A stretch of DNA of 64,000 bases from Armatimonadota bacterium (GCA_013314775.1 JABUFB010000009.1:372001-436000); one strand, 5' to 3'; shown: positions 8,036 through 17,559, counted from the stretch's first letter. A program made the numbers and translations. The notes: a model not told the origin generated them from the letters alone.

Positions 8036-9163
8036 ATGACTGACAAGCCATCGATCTGTTTCTTCCACACCGGGCGCGCGCTACCCCACATCCTCCTGGG
8101 CGAGGGACCCCAGCAGGCGGGCGGCGCGGAGGTGCGCGCCAGCATCCTCGCCCGGGCGCTTGTGAAACGCGGCTGGCCGCTGACTTTCATCATCTGCGAC
8201 TACGGCCAGCCGGACGAACTTGTGACCGACGACGGAATCCGCCTGCTGAAAGCGGGCGCACCCAGGGGTGGCCTGCCGGTGCTCCGTTTCTTCACCCACA
8301 CGCTCCCTGCGGATGTCCGCGCCGTGCGCCGCGCGGATGCCTCGGTCTATGTGGGGTTCGGCGCAAACTGGCACGCCGGAGCGCTTGCCCGGGAATGCCG
8401 CAGACGCGGGCGGCGATTCATCCTGTGGATCGCGTCTTCATCCGACCCGCATGTCCGTCGCAAGGATATCTCCCTCGCCAGCCCCCACGAGCGCTGGCTC
8501 GCTGAGCAAGGGCTCAGGCGCGCCGATGTGGTCATCGCTCAGACCGATGAGCAGCGCGACGCCATGCGCGAGTTGTATGGCCGAGACTGTCCGGTGATCC
8601 CGAACGTGTGGGATGTCACACCATGTGCCGGCGAGAAAGCAGACCCTCCCGAGGTCTTCTGGGCCGCCCGCTACCTGCCTCTCAAGAGGCCCGAGATGGT
8701 TTTGGAGATCGCCCGGCGCTTGCCGGAGATCAGATTTGTCATGGCCGGCGGCCCGGTGAGTGGACACGAGGACCTCTATGAGCGCGTCCAGCGCGAGGCG
8801 GCGCTCCTGCCCAACGTGGAGACCCTGGGGTTCGTGCCGTTCTCCGAGATCGACCAATACTACGCCCGGGCCAGCGTATACTTGTGCACGTCCACTATCG
8901 AGGGTTTCCCGAACACATTCCTTCAAGCCTGGAACCACAAGACCCCGGTGGTGTCCACGTACAACCCGGACGGCATGTTGAACAGCGGCGATGTTGGCGT
9001 TTCGGGCGACGACATCGAAACGCTGGTGCACGGGATCGCGCGGCTCTGCGGGAAAGAGGGCCGACACATGGGCGACAGAGCCAGACAGCATCTGGAACGG
9101 GTTCACAGCGTGGACGCCGTTCTGCCGAAGCTGGAAGCGGTGCTGATGGGTGGGGGAACCTGA
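8036..9163 (+). CDS. Glycosyltransferase family 4
   Basis: A 375-residue GT-B protein with a GGAEVR acceptor loop (residues 29-34), a donor-side block AARYLPLKRPEMVLEIARRL (near 211) and a late STIEGFPNTFLQAW segment (near 285) in the position of the GT4 donor-binding region. The C-terminal domain is better conserved than the N-terminal one. The ATG lies 22 bp after the previous stop, consistent with one operon. It probably adds one sugar of the repeat unit; specificity cannot be read. Confidence 0.8.
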   Translation: MTDKPSICFFHTGRALPHILLGEGPQQAGGAEVRASILARALVKRGWPLTFIICDYGQPDELVTDDGIRLLKAGAPRGGLPVLRFFTHTLPADVRAVRRADASVYVGFGANWHAGALARECRRRGRRFILWIASSSDPHVRRKDISLASPHERWLAEQGLRRADVVIAQTDEQRDAMRELYGRDCPVIPNVWDVTPCAGEKADPPEVFWAARYLPLKRPEMVLEIARRLPEIRFVMAGGPVSGHEDLYERVQREAALLPNVETLGFVPFSEIDQYYARASVYLCTSTIEGFPNTFLQAWNHKTPVVSTYNPDGMLNSGDVGVSGDDIETLVHGIARLCGKEGRHMGDRARQHLERVHSVDAVLPKLEAVLMGGGT

Positions 9164-9237
9164 GCTAATACGTGCAAACATTGTACCGGGGCTCGAGCCC
9201 TGGCGCAGTCGTCCCTCGAAGGGTGAAGGTGAAAGGC

Positions 9238-11175
9238 ATGTGCGGTATCTGCGGCAAAGTCGCGCGCGGCGGGGCACTGGCGCAGGGCGACACTGCGATT
9301 GTCGCCGCGATGGTGTCCGCCCTGCGTCATCGCGGACCGGACGGGAACGGGCAGGCGGACTTCGCAGCCGCCAGCCTGGGGCATGCGCGCTTGAGCATTA
9401 TCGACCTGTTCACGGGCGCGCAACCCATGAGCAACGAGGAAAACACGGTCTGCGTCGTATTCAACGGCGAGATCTACAACTACCAGGAACTGCGCAAGCG
9501 CCTGGAGGGCCTCGGGCACTTTTTCCGGACGAAATCGGACACCGAGGTCATCATCCACGCCTATGAGCAATATGGAGAAGACTGCGTCCGCGAGTTCCGG
9601 GGGATGTTCGCCTTCGCCCTGTGGGACGAGATGGAGCAACAGCTTCTCCTGGCCAGGGACCGGCTCGGCAAGAAGCCTCTATTCTACGCGCAGACCCCTG
9701 ACGGGCTGGTCTTCGCCTCGGGGCTGAGGGCGCTGCTATGCGATCCGAAGGTCTCCGACGAGATGGATCCGGATGCGCTCTTCCAGTACTTGAGGTGTGG
9801 GCTCATCTCCGCGCCGCTGAGCATTTACAAGAGCATTCGCAAGCTGCCGCCGGCTCACACGGCAGTCTACCGGGATGGAGAGCTCAGACTCAACGAGTAC
9901 TGGCGGCTGGAGTTCACCCACGACGGACCGCACGATGTCGGGGAGGCCCTCGAAGCTCTGGCGGAACTGCTGGAGCAATCCGTACGGCTGCGCCTCATGG
10001 CTGATGTGCCGCTGGGAGCGTTTCTCAGTGGCGGAGTAGATTCCACCGTGGTTGTGGGTGCGATGACGCGCCTGGTCAGCACGCCTGTCAGGACCTTCTG
10101 CATCGGCTTTCCGGAACCCGAACTCGATGAACGCCGGTATGCCGAGGGCGCGGCAGAGGTCCTCGGCACTGACCACGAGACCTTCGAGATGGGCGATGTC
10201 TCACCGGACCTCGTGGAGACGGTGGCGTGGCATTACGGGGAACCGTACTGCGATGCGTCGGCCCTACCGACTTTTGCCCTGTCCGAACTCACATCCCGGC
10301 ATGTGACCGTCGCTCTGAATGGCGATGGCGGAGATGAGCTGTTCGGCGGCTACGGACGCTACTACTACATGCGCGGGCTACCCATGCCGTGGGACGAGAC
10401 GAAGAAACTAAGACGCGCTATCTTGCAAACTATTCCGGAGCATCTGCATCCGCGAGCTTTCCGGGCTCTTGCAGGCGTGCTGGCAATCGTCGCCCCTTCG
10501 CGTGTTTCCCGGCTGCAGCGCCTTGTGGCCCCGCTCTCGGAGCGCTACTGGGATCATCTCGATCCCTGTGGTGACGAGGGGCTGCAGACCTTGGTCGTCC
10601 CGGACATCTTTGCGTCCGTGCGCGGTTCGCGGTTTCCCCAGGCCATCAGCGATGCCTTGACTGGGACCACGATTGACACGCTGGCTCCCCTCCTGCACGC
10701 GGACATTGTGGGCCCACTTGCGGATGTGCTGTTGGTCAAGGTCGATGTCGCCTCGATGGCCCACGGGCTGGAGTGCCGCTGTCCCCTGCTTGACCAGGAA
10801 ATCGTGGAGTTCGCTGCGTCCCTTCCCCCACACCTGAAGACGCATCCGAAGCAATCTAAGCTCCTGCTGAAGGAACTCGCTGCGCGCTATGTTCCCCGCG
10901 AGTTCTTCGAGAGACGCAAACAGGGATTCACGCCGCCCATTGGCAGGTGGCTGCGTACGTCGCTGAGTGACCTGGTCGATGGCTACCTGCGCACCGGCCA
11001 TCTGTCCCAAAGTGGGATGTTCCAGCGTGAGGGTGTCGAAAGCCTGGTAGACGCCGGCCCAGAGTCCCGGAATGCCTGCGATGCGCTGTGGCGGCTGCTC
11101 ATGTTTGAAGCGTGGTATGCCCAGCGCCCCGTACACACTGGGCAGATGGTTGCCAAAAGCCAGATTCCGGCGTGA
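9238..11175 (+). CDS. asnB: Asparagine synthetase (glutamine-hydrolysing)-like amidotransferase
   Basis: The 645-residue product starts MCGICGK, so Cys2 would be the N-terminal nucleophile of the class II glutaminase domain after Met removal; RHRGPDG (30-36) and FNGEIYN (85-91) complete that domain. The synthetase domain has the PP-loop SGGVDS at 264-269 and downstream GDGGDELFGGYGRYY (near 362). ATG 9238 is preferred over the in-frame start at 9172 because the Cys must be residue 2. AsnB paralogues are recurrent in exopolysaccharide and exosortase loci, where they are thought to transfer amide nitrogen to sugar carboxylates or another target instead of making asparagine. That role is an inference from context here. 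Its stop precedes a 695-bp spacer. Confidence 0.88.
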   Translation: MCGICGKVARGGALAQGDTAIVAAMVSALRHRGPDGNGQADFAAASLGHARLSIIDLFTGAQPMSNEENTVCVVFNGEIYNYQELRKRLEGLGHFFRTKSDTEVIIHAYEQYGEDCVREFRGMFAFALWDEMEQQLLLARDRLGKKPLFYAQTPDGLVFASGLRALLCDPKVSDEMDPDALFQYLRCGLISAPLSIYKSIRKLPPAHTAVYRDGELRLNEYWRLEFTHDGPHDVGEALEALAELLEQSVRLRLMADVPLGAFLSGGVDSTVVVGAMTRLVSTPVRTFCIGFPEPELDERRYAEGAAEVLGTDHETFEMGDVSPDLVETVAWHYGEPYCDASALPTFALSELTSRHVTVALNGDGGDELFGGYGRYYYMRGLPMPWDETKKLRRAILQTIPEHLHPRAFRALAGVLAIVAPSRVSRLQRLVAPLSERYWDHLDPCGDEGLQTLVVPDIFASVRGSRFPQAISDALTGTTIDTLAPLLHADIVGPLADVLLVKVDVASMAHGLECRCPLLDQEIVEFAASLPPHLKTHPKQSKLLLKELAARYVPREFFERRKQGFTPPIGRWLRTSLSDLVDGYLRTGHLSQSGMFQREGVESLVDAGPESRNACDALWRLLMFEAWYAQRPVHTGQMVAKSQIPA

Positions 11176-11321
11176 TTAGCCCTGTCTGAAGCCATAGTCC
11201 GTGATTCGATCTCGAATGTCCGGCCGGAGTTAAGATGCCGTTTTGCTGTGGAATTTTCTGTGACCAACGACTCGCCATGTCCGAATTGAACTAAAGTTTC
11301 GGTCATGTTCTGTCAGAAGCA

Positions 11322-11350
11322 TTGACACATAGACTTTGTATCAGTAGCAT
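11322..11350 (+). promoter_or_regulatory. Candidate promoter upstream of the GHMP kinase
   Basis: TTGACA (perfect -35) at 11322-11327, a 17-base spacer and TAGCAT at 11345-11350. It would start a transcript about 515 bases upstream of 11871. The minus-strand candidate at 52060-52088 uses the same -10 hexamer. Confidence 0.5.
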
Positions 11351-11630
11351 ACTGGCATTCAGTCGACTTGAGTACGGACGGGCGTGTGCCACACTGGGGC
11401 AGGGAAGACGGATAGACCCAGGCGACACGGACCCATTTCGCAGCAATTCACTCCACCACCGGTTCGCATCGCAACCAACTTCAGTCTCCCCCTCCCGGTC
11501 AGCGCAATTCCCTGTGCGGAAAGAGCTCCAAGCACAAAGTCGTTGTTATTTGCCGATCAGACGCTGGCGCTGTCTACAGCGAAAGCACTTTGGAGGGCCG
11601 TTTGCAGTAAGGGGTATTCACAAAGAGAAG

Positions 11631-11754
11631 GGGCCAAAGGGGTGCCGCCCTTTGGCCCTGGGGGACAGATACTTCGCCCTGGCTCGGGGAAAGTGACTCT
11701 GCCATCTACTATTGTAGTGTTACTCGACCTCCCCAGTCAAGTCATCTGTCCCCC
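11631..11754. repeat. REP/MITE-like element with inverted GGGGGACAGAT ends
   Basis: A perfect 11-bp stem (11631-11641 with 11648-11658) is followed by GGGGGACAGATACTT at 11660-11674. Its near-exact reverse complement AAGTCATCTGTCCCCC lies at 11739-11754, differing by one inserted base. CTAC/GTAG pairs inside. Dispersed elements ending in GGGGACAGATACTT are familiar from REP sequences mobilised by RAYT (IS200-like) transposases; that link is recalled knowledge, and no transposase lies nearby. Confidence 0.5.
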
Positions 11755-11870
11755 TACGAATACCCTATCTGGACCCTCCGCAGACAGACTTTCTCAGCGC
11801 AGGCCCGCATCGCTATGGATAGGCGAGCGAGGCTTGTCCCAAGGCCGACGCATCGGGAGAGGCTCGGGAA

Positions 11871-12959
11871 ATGATCATCGACAGGTGGGTGGGCGCAAGG
11901 GTAGGGCTGGTCGGTAACCCGTCCGATGGCTACGGGGGCAAGACAATCTCCTGTATGCTCGCGAACTTCGGCGCTCGGGTCATGCTGTATGAGAGCGGGA
12001 CAATCGAGATAGTCCGTCACCCCCTCTTTGACCCCGTTACTTTTCGCAGTCTCACAGATCTGGCTGAGACGGCGCGACATGATGGATATTACGGCGGGAT
12101 ACGCCTCCTGTTCGCCACGTGCAAGCGGTTCTTCGAGTTCTGTCGGGAGCGCGGCATCACTCTGCCCGACCGCAATTTCGTACTGCAGTACGACACCGAC
12201 ATCCCCCGTCGCGTGGGCCTTGCGGGCTCAAGCGCCATCGTCACCGGCGCGGTCAAGGCGCTGAAGGACTTCTACGAGCTTACGGACGAGGACCTCCCCC
12301 CGGCTGTCATGCCCAACCTCATCCTGAGTGTGGAAGTGGACGAACTCGGGATCCAGGCGGGTCTCCAGGACCGGGTGGTCCAGACCTACGGCGGCCTGGT
12401 CTACATGGACTTCGACCCTGCATACTTCGCAAAGCAGGGCCATGGGCTATATGAGCAACTCCCCATCTCCCTGCTGCCCCCTTTGTACCTCGCGTACGCG
12501 GACGCTCCCAGCGATTCGGGGGTCGTCCACAGCGGCGTACGATACCGCTATAACCGCGGGGACGAGGATGTGCGTCAGGCAATGCGCCAGTTCGCACAGT
12601 TCACGGACACTGCGAGGGAGGCTCTCCTCGCGGGAGATCATGAGCTCCTTGCGGAGTTGATGGACCGCAATTTCGATCTGCGACGCAGGATCTTTGGGGA
12701 CGAGTGCATTGGTCGGCGCAACCTCGAAATGATTGAGCTTGCCCGCAGCCTGGGGCTTTGCGCCAAGTTTTCCGGCTCCGGTGGGGCAATCGTCGGCGTC
12801 TGCGATACGGCTGAGAAGTTCGTGCGCGCCCGGGAAGCCTTCCACGAACGCGGTTTCGAGTTTGTGGAGCTGCTTCCCGCCAATGGAATGGCTGCTGCGC
12901 GCGGACTGCACCCGCCCGTCATTGACGCAATGCCGTCTGCCTTCTCCCAAGCGGGGTAG
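11871..12959 (+). CDS. GHMP kinase, glucuronokinase-like
   Basis: A 362-residue GHMP-family sugar 1-kinase. Motif 1 is ARVGLVGNPSDGYGGK (9-24), the ATP-binding motif 2 is RRVGLAGSSAIVTGA (about 111-125), and motif 3 is AKFSGSGGAIVGV (about 303-315). The segment LGIQAGLQDRVVQTYGGLVY (about 161-180) closely resembles plant and bacterial glucuronokinases, so phosphorylation of a uronic acid or similar sugar at C1 is more likely than galactose or homoserine phosphorylation. With GalU downstream it would feed nucleotide-sugar synthesis. It starts a new sub-block after the long spacer. Confidence 0.75.
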   Translation: MIIDRWVGARVGLVGNPSDGYGGKTISCMLANFGARVMLYESGTIEIVRHPLFDPVTFRSLTDLAETARHDGYYGGIRLLFATCKRFFEFCRERGITLPDRNFVLQYDTDIPRRVGLAGSSAIVTGAVKALKDFYELTDEDLPPAVMPNLILSVEVDELGIQAGLQDRVVQTYGGLVYMDFDPAYFAKQGHGLYEQLPISLLPPLYLAYADAPSDSGVVHSGVRYRYNRGDEDVRQAMRQFAQFTDTAREALLAGDHELLAELMDRNFDLRRRIFGDECIGRRNLEMIELARSLGLCAKFSGSGGAIVGVCDTAEKFVRAREAFHERGFEFVELLPANGMAAARGLHPPVIDAMPSAFSQAG

Positions 12960-13052
12960 TGCTGGATGCCCGCCGCAATCCAGATCAGTCATCTGGGTGC
13001 TCGCAGGGAACGCGAATATCGGCAGACCAAATCTGGAATGGACGCTGGCTGA

Positions 13053-14189
13053 ATGAAGATCGGCATGATAGGCGTCAAAAGCGTCCCCTGCAGCGGGGGG
13101 ATCGCCAAGTACACAGAGGAGCTCGGGCGTCGTTTGGCCGCTCGGGGTCATCACGTCACTGTCTATTGCCGACAGCAATACCTTGATGACCCGGCATGCA
13201 GCGTGCATGCGGGGATCCACCGGTGCAAGACCCCCGGTCTGAGTGGGAAGCACCTGGACGCTCCGTCACATACGTTCACGGCCGCATGCGACGCAATAGC
13301 ACGCGATTTCGATGTCCTTCACATCCATGGCCTTGCTCCGGGGTTCGTGGTCCCACTGCTCAGGGCCACCACGCGCAAACGCATTGTGCTGACCGCTCAC
13401 GCTTGCGACTGGCAGGGCAGCAAATGGAGTGCGGTTGCCCGTGCGTGCATGTATCAGGCTTCGTCCGTGGGTCTTCGACTGGCCCACCGCGTCACGGCCG
13501 TGTCCCGAGGGCTCCAGGAGTATCTGCGGCAGGAGCGGGGCTGCAATGCCACCTACGCCCCTCCGGGGATTCCAGTGTCCAGCATCGCCGCCCCTTCAGA
13601 CATACTCCAGCGTCGCATTGAGCCCGGTAGCTACGTGCTTTGCGTTTCGCGGCTGATGCCCGAAAAAGGCGTCCACTACGCAGTTGCTGCCTTTGAAAGA
13701 CTGCAGACTGACAAGAAGCTCGTCATCGCTGGAGACTGTCCGTATGAGTGCGAATACGTGAAGGAACTGCTCTCGCACGCCAGCGATAAGATCATCTTTC
13801 TAGGCTACGTCTCCGGCCGGACCCTTGCGGAACTGTACTCGCACGCCTACCTGTTCCTGCAGCCATCTGACCTGGAGGGCCTCTCGATCTCGGTTCTCGA
13901 GGCATTGAGCTACGGACGGTGCGTGCTAGCCAGCGACATACCCCAGAACCAGGAAGCACTGGGCGGGCACGGGTATACCTTTGAGGCTGGCCGCGTAGAG
14001 TCCCTCACGGAGAAGCTCCAATGGCTTCTAGAGCGACCTGACGTTGTTGAGGCGCAGTTTGCGCGTGTCCGCGAGTATGTACGGCAGTGTTACGACTGGG
14101 AGAGAACGACGGATATCTACGAACAGGTCTACCAATCCTGCTTCGAAAACGCGGAACGCGCCAGGGCGCTGCCAGGGCCCGCTCGATAG
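13053..14189 (+). CDS. Glycosyltransferase family 4
   Basis: A 378-residue GT4 protein. MKIGMIGVKSVPCSGGIAKY opens the acceptor-binding domain, LTAHACDWQGSKW (near 113) follows, and the donor domain has SRLMPEKGVHYAVAAFERL (near 199) and EGLSISVLEALSYG (near 275). The CSGGIAKY loop resembles rhamnosyl- and mannosyl-type transferases of the WbaZ/RfaG superfamily, but the sugar cannot be assigned. It lies between the sugar kinase and the priming transferase. Confidence 0.85.
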   Translation: MKIGMIGVKSVPCSGGIAKYTEELGRRLAARGHHVTVYCRQQYLDDPACSVHAGIHRCKTPGLSGKHLDAPSHTFTAACDAIARDFDVLHIHGLAPGFVVPLLRATTRKRIVLTAHACDWQGSKWSAVARACMYQASSVGLRLAHRVTAVSRGLQEYLRQERGCNATYAPPGIPVSSIAAPSDILQRRIEPGSYVLCVSRLMPEKGVHYAVAAFERLQTDKKLVIAGDCPYECEYVKELLSHASDKIIFLGYVSGRTLAELYSHAYLFLQPSDLEGLSISVLEALSYGRCVLASDIPQNQEALGGHGYTFEAGRVESLTEKLQWLLERPDVVEAQFARVREYVRQCYDWERTTDIYEQVYQSCFENAERARALPGPAR

Positions 14190-14280
14190 TCCGTGATGGC
14201 GTCGCTCAAGAGCACGCTAGGATCACTTTCAGTCCCACCCGCTGCATCCGTCTGGTGAGCGGTGTCGAGGAGGGGTTTGG

Positions 14281-14991
14281 GTGCCCGAGAAAGCCGTCAG
14301 AGTGGAGCATAGCATGGCATGGTCAGCTGCCGCTCCAGACCAGGTGGAGCTCGATCTGGCACAACAGGCCAGGCTCGCATTGGCGCGACCCCGGCCCTTC
14401 TACAACTGCGCCAAACGTGTTATCGACATCATCGTCTCCCTTGCCGCCATCGTGCTTTGCACGCCGCTGTGGATCATCACGGCGTACCTGATCAAACGTG
14501 ACAGCAAGGGCCCGGTCTTTTTCAGGCAGCGCCGTCCCGGGTTGAACGGCAAACCATTCACGCTGCTCAAGTTCCGGACCATGGTCGACGACGCCGAAAG
14601 CAGGCTTCCCGAAGTGATTCATCTGAACCAGGAAGATGACGGGTCTCTGATACGCATCAAGGACGACCCGAGGGTGACCCGCCTGGGCAGAGTGCTGCGG
14701 GAAACCAGCTTCGACGAAACGCCCCAGTTTATCAATGTGCTTCTTGGCCAGATGAGTCTCGTCGGGCCCAGGCCGATATCTCGTCCAATCGCCGACAAAC
14801 GGAACTCGATCCGCCTCGGTGTCCTGCCAGGCCTTACCGGTCTTTGGCAGATCAGTGGACGCAAGGATACGGGATGCGCATACATGATCGGCAGAGACTT
14901 GGAGTACATCTGCAAGCGTTCGCTGACGTACGATCTTTGGATTGTCCTGCAGACTGTGCTCGTGGTCATTCGCCGGAATGGGGCTCGCTGA
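14281..14991 (+). CDS. Undecaprenyl-phosphate sugar phosphotransferase (priming enzyme)
   Basis: A 236-residue bacterial sugar transferase of the small WbaP/PglC type. One hydrophobic helix lies at about residues 48-66 (IIVSLAAIVLCTPLWIITAY), then FFRQRRPGLNGKPFTLLKFR (80-99), the DDPRVTRLGRVLRETSFDE block and LVGPRPISRPI, and the C-terminal LPGLTGLWQISGR. It would transfer a sugar 1-phosphate from UDP-sugar to undecaprenyl phosphate, starting repeat-unit assembly. Start GTG 14281 is supported by GAGGAGGGG at 14268-14276; an internal ATG at 14314 lacks such a site. It heads the run of EpsI, membrane transferase and exosortase. Confidence 0.9.
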   Translation: MPEKAVRVEHSMAWSAAAPDQVELDLAQQARLALARPRPFYNCAKRVIDIIVSLAAIVLCTPLWIITAYLIKRDSKGPVFFRQRRPGLNGKPFTLLKFRTMVDDAESRLPEVIHLNQEDDGSLIRIKDDPRVTRLGRVLRETSFDETPQFINVLLGQMSLVGPRPISRPIADKRNSIRLGVLPGLTGLWQISGRKDTGCAYMIGRDLEYICKRSLTYDLWIVLQTVLVVIRRNGAR

Positions 14992-14998
14992 GTAGAAC

Positions 14999-15640
14999 AT
15001 GGCTCTCACCACGAGGATAGCCCTGTGGATAGCTGTGGGTATGCTGGGCGGCACGCTCGCGTGGTCAAAGTATGAGTCCCGATGCGTGTCGGCCAGTACG
15101 ATTCTGCTCGATCGTGTGCCGTGTGATCTCGGGGACTGGAAGTGCTCGAAGTCTGAGGAGTCCGATGCTTACGGCAGCGAAGTGAAAACTCTGATCCGTG
15201 AGTACGTTGCGCCCGGAGAACGCCGCGCAGAGGTGATTCTCCAGGGCACCTACACGCGGCTCGGAGGGCTGCGGGACTGGCCGTTAGCACACACAACCGG
15301 AGGCTGGACGATCGCCCACGAAGAGACCAGGGCGCTGCGCGTGGACGGGTCACCGATCCCGGTGAACGTCCGGCTGCAGCGCATCACCAAGGGCGAGCGT
15401 GTCGTGCATGCAGTCTCGTGGTATACGTCGCCACAAGACCAGGCGGGGAGCCTGGCCAGAGCGGAGACCAAGGCGTGGCGAGATCGGTTGGTAGGCAGGA
15501 GATCACCCTGGTTGGGGCTCTACGTGGCAGTCTCCTCCACGGGGAAGGCCAAGATGAAGGAACACGAAGCAGACGCATTGGGGCTGGCGAGTGCCATAGC
15601 CCCACACCTGCCGACCATCGCACGGGAATCGGAGCTCTGA
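14999..15640 (+). CDS. epsI: EpsI-family exosortase-associated protein
   Basis: A 213-residue protein with one N-terminal membrane or signal segment (residues 6-20), then a soluble periplasmic domain with the EpsI (DUF3485) pattern: LGDWKCSKSEES near 45, EVILQGTYTRLGGLRDWPLA near 79 and HAVSWYTSPQ near 137. EpsI proteins occur with exosortases, sometimes as the C-terminal domain of the sortase itself, and are thought to help in polysaccharide export or sorting. Starts eight bases after the priming transferase. A G10 tract lies in the spacer downstream. Confidence 0.8.
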   Translation: MALTTRIALWIAVGMLGGTLAWSKYESRCVSASTILLDRVPCDLGDWKCSKSEESDAYGSEVKTLIREYVAPGERRAEVILQGTYTRLGGLRDWPLAHTTGGWTIAHEETRALRVDGSPIPVNVRLQRITKGERVVHAVSWYTSPQDQAGSLARAETKAWRDRLVGRRSPWLGLYVAVSSTGKAKMKEHEADALGLASAIAPHLPTIARESEL

Positions 15641-15753
15641 GTTACTGCCAATGGTCTTAGTGGACCCACAGGGGTCGCGGGGGGGGGGACGTGTCGCCTC
15701 CTCCTCAGGTTGACACCCACGGTCCTAGCGATCTAACTCCGAAAGGCTCAGCT

Positions 15754-17559
15754 ATGGCACTGAACGGGCAACGTGAGACAACTGGAGGCGGAGTCTCCGC
15801 GACGACATCGGTGGCAGTCAGGTCAGGCAGACCTCGCCGAGCGGCGGCGCGAGGTTTCGAGGGCTTCGCCAGGATCGAGCGATTCTGCAAGACAGCTGCG
15901 GTCACCGCTCTTATTCTCGTGATCGGGATCGGATGCTTTGGCCGATTCTTCGCTGCTCGTTTCGGATACCTGGAGAACCCGATTGCTATCGAGCAGGCCG
16001 AGATCGCGCGGAACCTTCGCTCGGGTGACGGCTTCACGACCTCGGTGGGTTACCTTCCGATCCTGAATCTGAAAGCCGATAATGGTGGCTGGGTCGCAGG
16101 CGGTTACCATCCCTTGTATCCCATCGTGCTCTCCGGGTTCTTCCGCCTCCGTGGCGCAAGCGACCGGGGGGTAGCGCTGCTCAACGGCCTCGTGCACCTG
16201 GCGACCGGACTTCTCGTCTATTTGCTCGCACTTCAGCTGCGCGGCCAGAAAACCGCGGTTCTGGCGGTACTCCTGTACTATATCAGTCTTGAGGCTATCG
16301 GGACGGCCCTGTCCGCGACCGGTCTGACCCTGGCTTCGTTCTTCCTGTCCTTGAGCGTTCTGCTGGCCCTGAAATGTCGGGCTGCGCAGGATCCGTCTAG
16401 TCCGACCCGCGCTCGGTCGGTCCGAGTATTGGCAGGCCTGACGGGGGCGAGCGCCGCCTGCGCCTATCTATCCGGTGGTCTTAGCCTGCTGCTCGCAATC
16501 CCTCTAGCTTGGCTGGCGACAGGTGTTCGCGCATGGCGGCGTGAGACATGGGCACTCGTCTGCGGCGCTTTCGCTCTGGTAATCGCGCCCTGGGTCGTGC
16601 GGAATATCATGGTCTCCGGCACAGTCGCTCCAGTCTTGGCGCAGTACCAGTTGATCGCCGGGACACCTTCGTTTCCGGGGTCTTCGGTTTTGACCACACT
16701 CCCCAGCGAGTTGCCCGAACCCATCTCTTGGGCGCTCACCCATCCAGGAGAGATGGCGGCGAAGCTGTTCAGCGGCGCAGTGTCGAGTTACCGGAACGTT
16801 CCGTCGTTCATGAATCTGTACCTCTTCCCCTTCCTGGTCATGTTCGGGCTCGGGGCCGCCGCCAGGCAGACGAGGCATGCAGTGTGGATTGCGTTCCTTG
16901 TGATGGGATGTGTCCAGCTTTTCACGGCGCTTGTGTACAACGTGACTCCAGACCTCATCGAGTTGGACGTTTTCCTGCCGTTGGGCCTTTGCTTTGCGTC
17001 TTGTGCAGTCGCCGCCGTGATTACAGAACGGATCCCCAAACCCACTTGGCGCTTTGCCGCGGTTTTGGGGCTGATGATCTTGACCGGTTTCCCGTATGCC
17101 ACATCGCTCTTGGGCGGCAGGAACCCAGCTTACGCGGCGTGGTCGATGTCACCTCTGGGCCTGTACCTGGCCAAAGATGCCGTGATCGCGACCGATGCCC
17201 CCGCTCCCGCTGCTTGGTACTCGGGCCGCCGAGCCGTCATGCTCCCGCCTGATCCCAATGACTTGCCCAAGCTCAAGCAGTATGGCGTCGATCCGGACTA
17301 TGTGTTTCTCACCGGTGGAGCGGCCGGGGACCCGAGGAACCCCTGGGCACAATTGGCCTTTGCCAGTAGTCGCGGCGATGCGAAGGCACAGAAGATCATC
17401 GGCAAGAGAATCTCCTACAGCATCAATCTTGGTGATGTCAGCATCTATCAGCGTCGAGACAAGAAGGCCAAGGGCGTCACGGTCGGCCCCAAGAAGGAGA
17501 GTCCGGACGATCGAGGGTCCGCGTCGCAGTCGGGGAGTGGCAAGCCCTCTCGCCCTTGA
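15754..17559 (+). CDS. Multi-span membrane glycosyltransferase (ArnT/PMT-like)
   Basis: About 601 residues with ten or more hydrophobic segments and a soluble C-terminal domain of about 130 residues. The first extracytoplasmic loop has IEQAEIARNLRSGDGF, the acidic loop typical of GT-C enzymes of the PMT/ArnT superfamily, and GGYHPLYPIVL a little later. Such enzymes use polyprenyl-phosphate sugars at the outer face of the inner membrane. Placed between EpsI and the exosortase, it may glycosylate the exported polysaccharide or the sorted protein (inference). ATG 15754 has GAAAGG seven bases upstream; an in-frame GTG at 15691 directly after the G10 tract is the alternative. Confidence 0.75.
   Translation: MALNGQRETTGGGVSATTSVAVRSGRPRRAAARGFEGFARIERFCKTAAVTALILVIGIGCFGRFFAARFGYLENPIAIEQAEIARNLRSGDGFTTSVGYLPILNLKADNGGWVAGGYHPLYPIVLSGFFRLRGASDRGVALLNGLVHLATGLLVYLLALQLRGQKTAVLAVLLYYISLEAIGTALSATGLTLASFFLSLSVLLALKCRAAQDPSSPTRARSVRVLAGLTGASAACAYLSGGLSLLLAIPLAWLATGVRAWRRETWALVCGAFALVIAPWVVRNIMVSGTVAPVLAQYQLIAGTPSFPGSSVLTTLPSELPEPISWALTHPGEMAAKLFSGAVSSYRNVPSFMNLYLFPFLVMFGLGAAARQTRHAVWIAFLVMGCVQLFTALVYNVTPDLIELDVFLPLGLCFASCAVAAVITERIPKPTWRFAAVLGLMILTGFPYATSLLGGRNPAYAAWSMSPLGLYLAKDAVIATDAPAPAAWYSGRRAVMLPPDPNDLPKLKQYGVDPDYVFLTGGAAGDPRNPWAQLAFASSRGDAKAQKIIGKRISYSINLGDVSIYQRRDKKAKGVTVGPKKESPDDRGSASQSGSGKPSRP

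Larger units (their letters stand above)
11176..11870. other. Intergenic region with promoter and repeat-like hairpins
   Basis: No convincing coding sequence. It contains a promoter candidate at 11322-11350 and a repeat-like element with inverted ends at 11631-11754. Confidence 0.55.

Noticed and set aside
11660-11754. A complete insertion sequence
   Set aside because: Only about 95 bases separate the inverted ends and no transposase frame is present, so it can only be a non-autonomous element.
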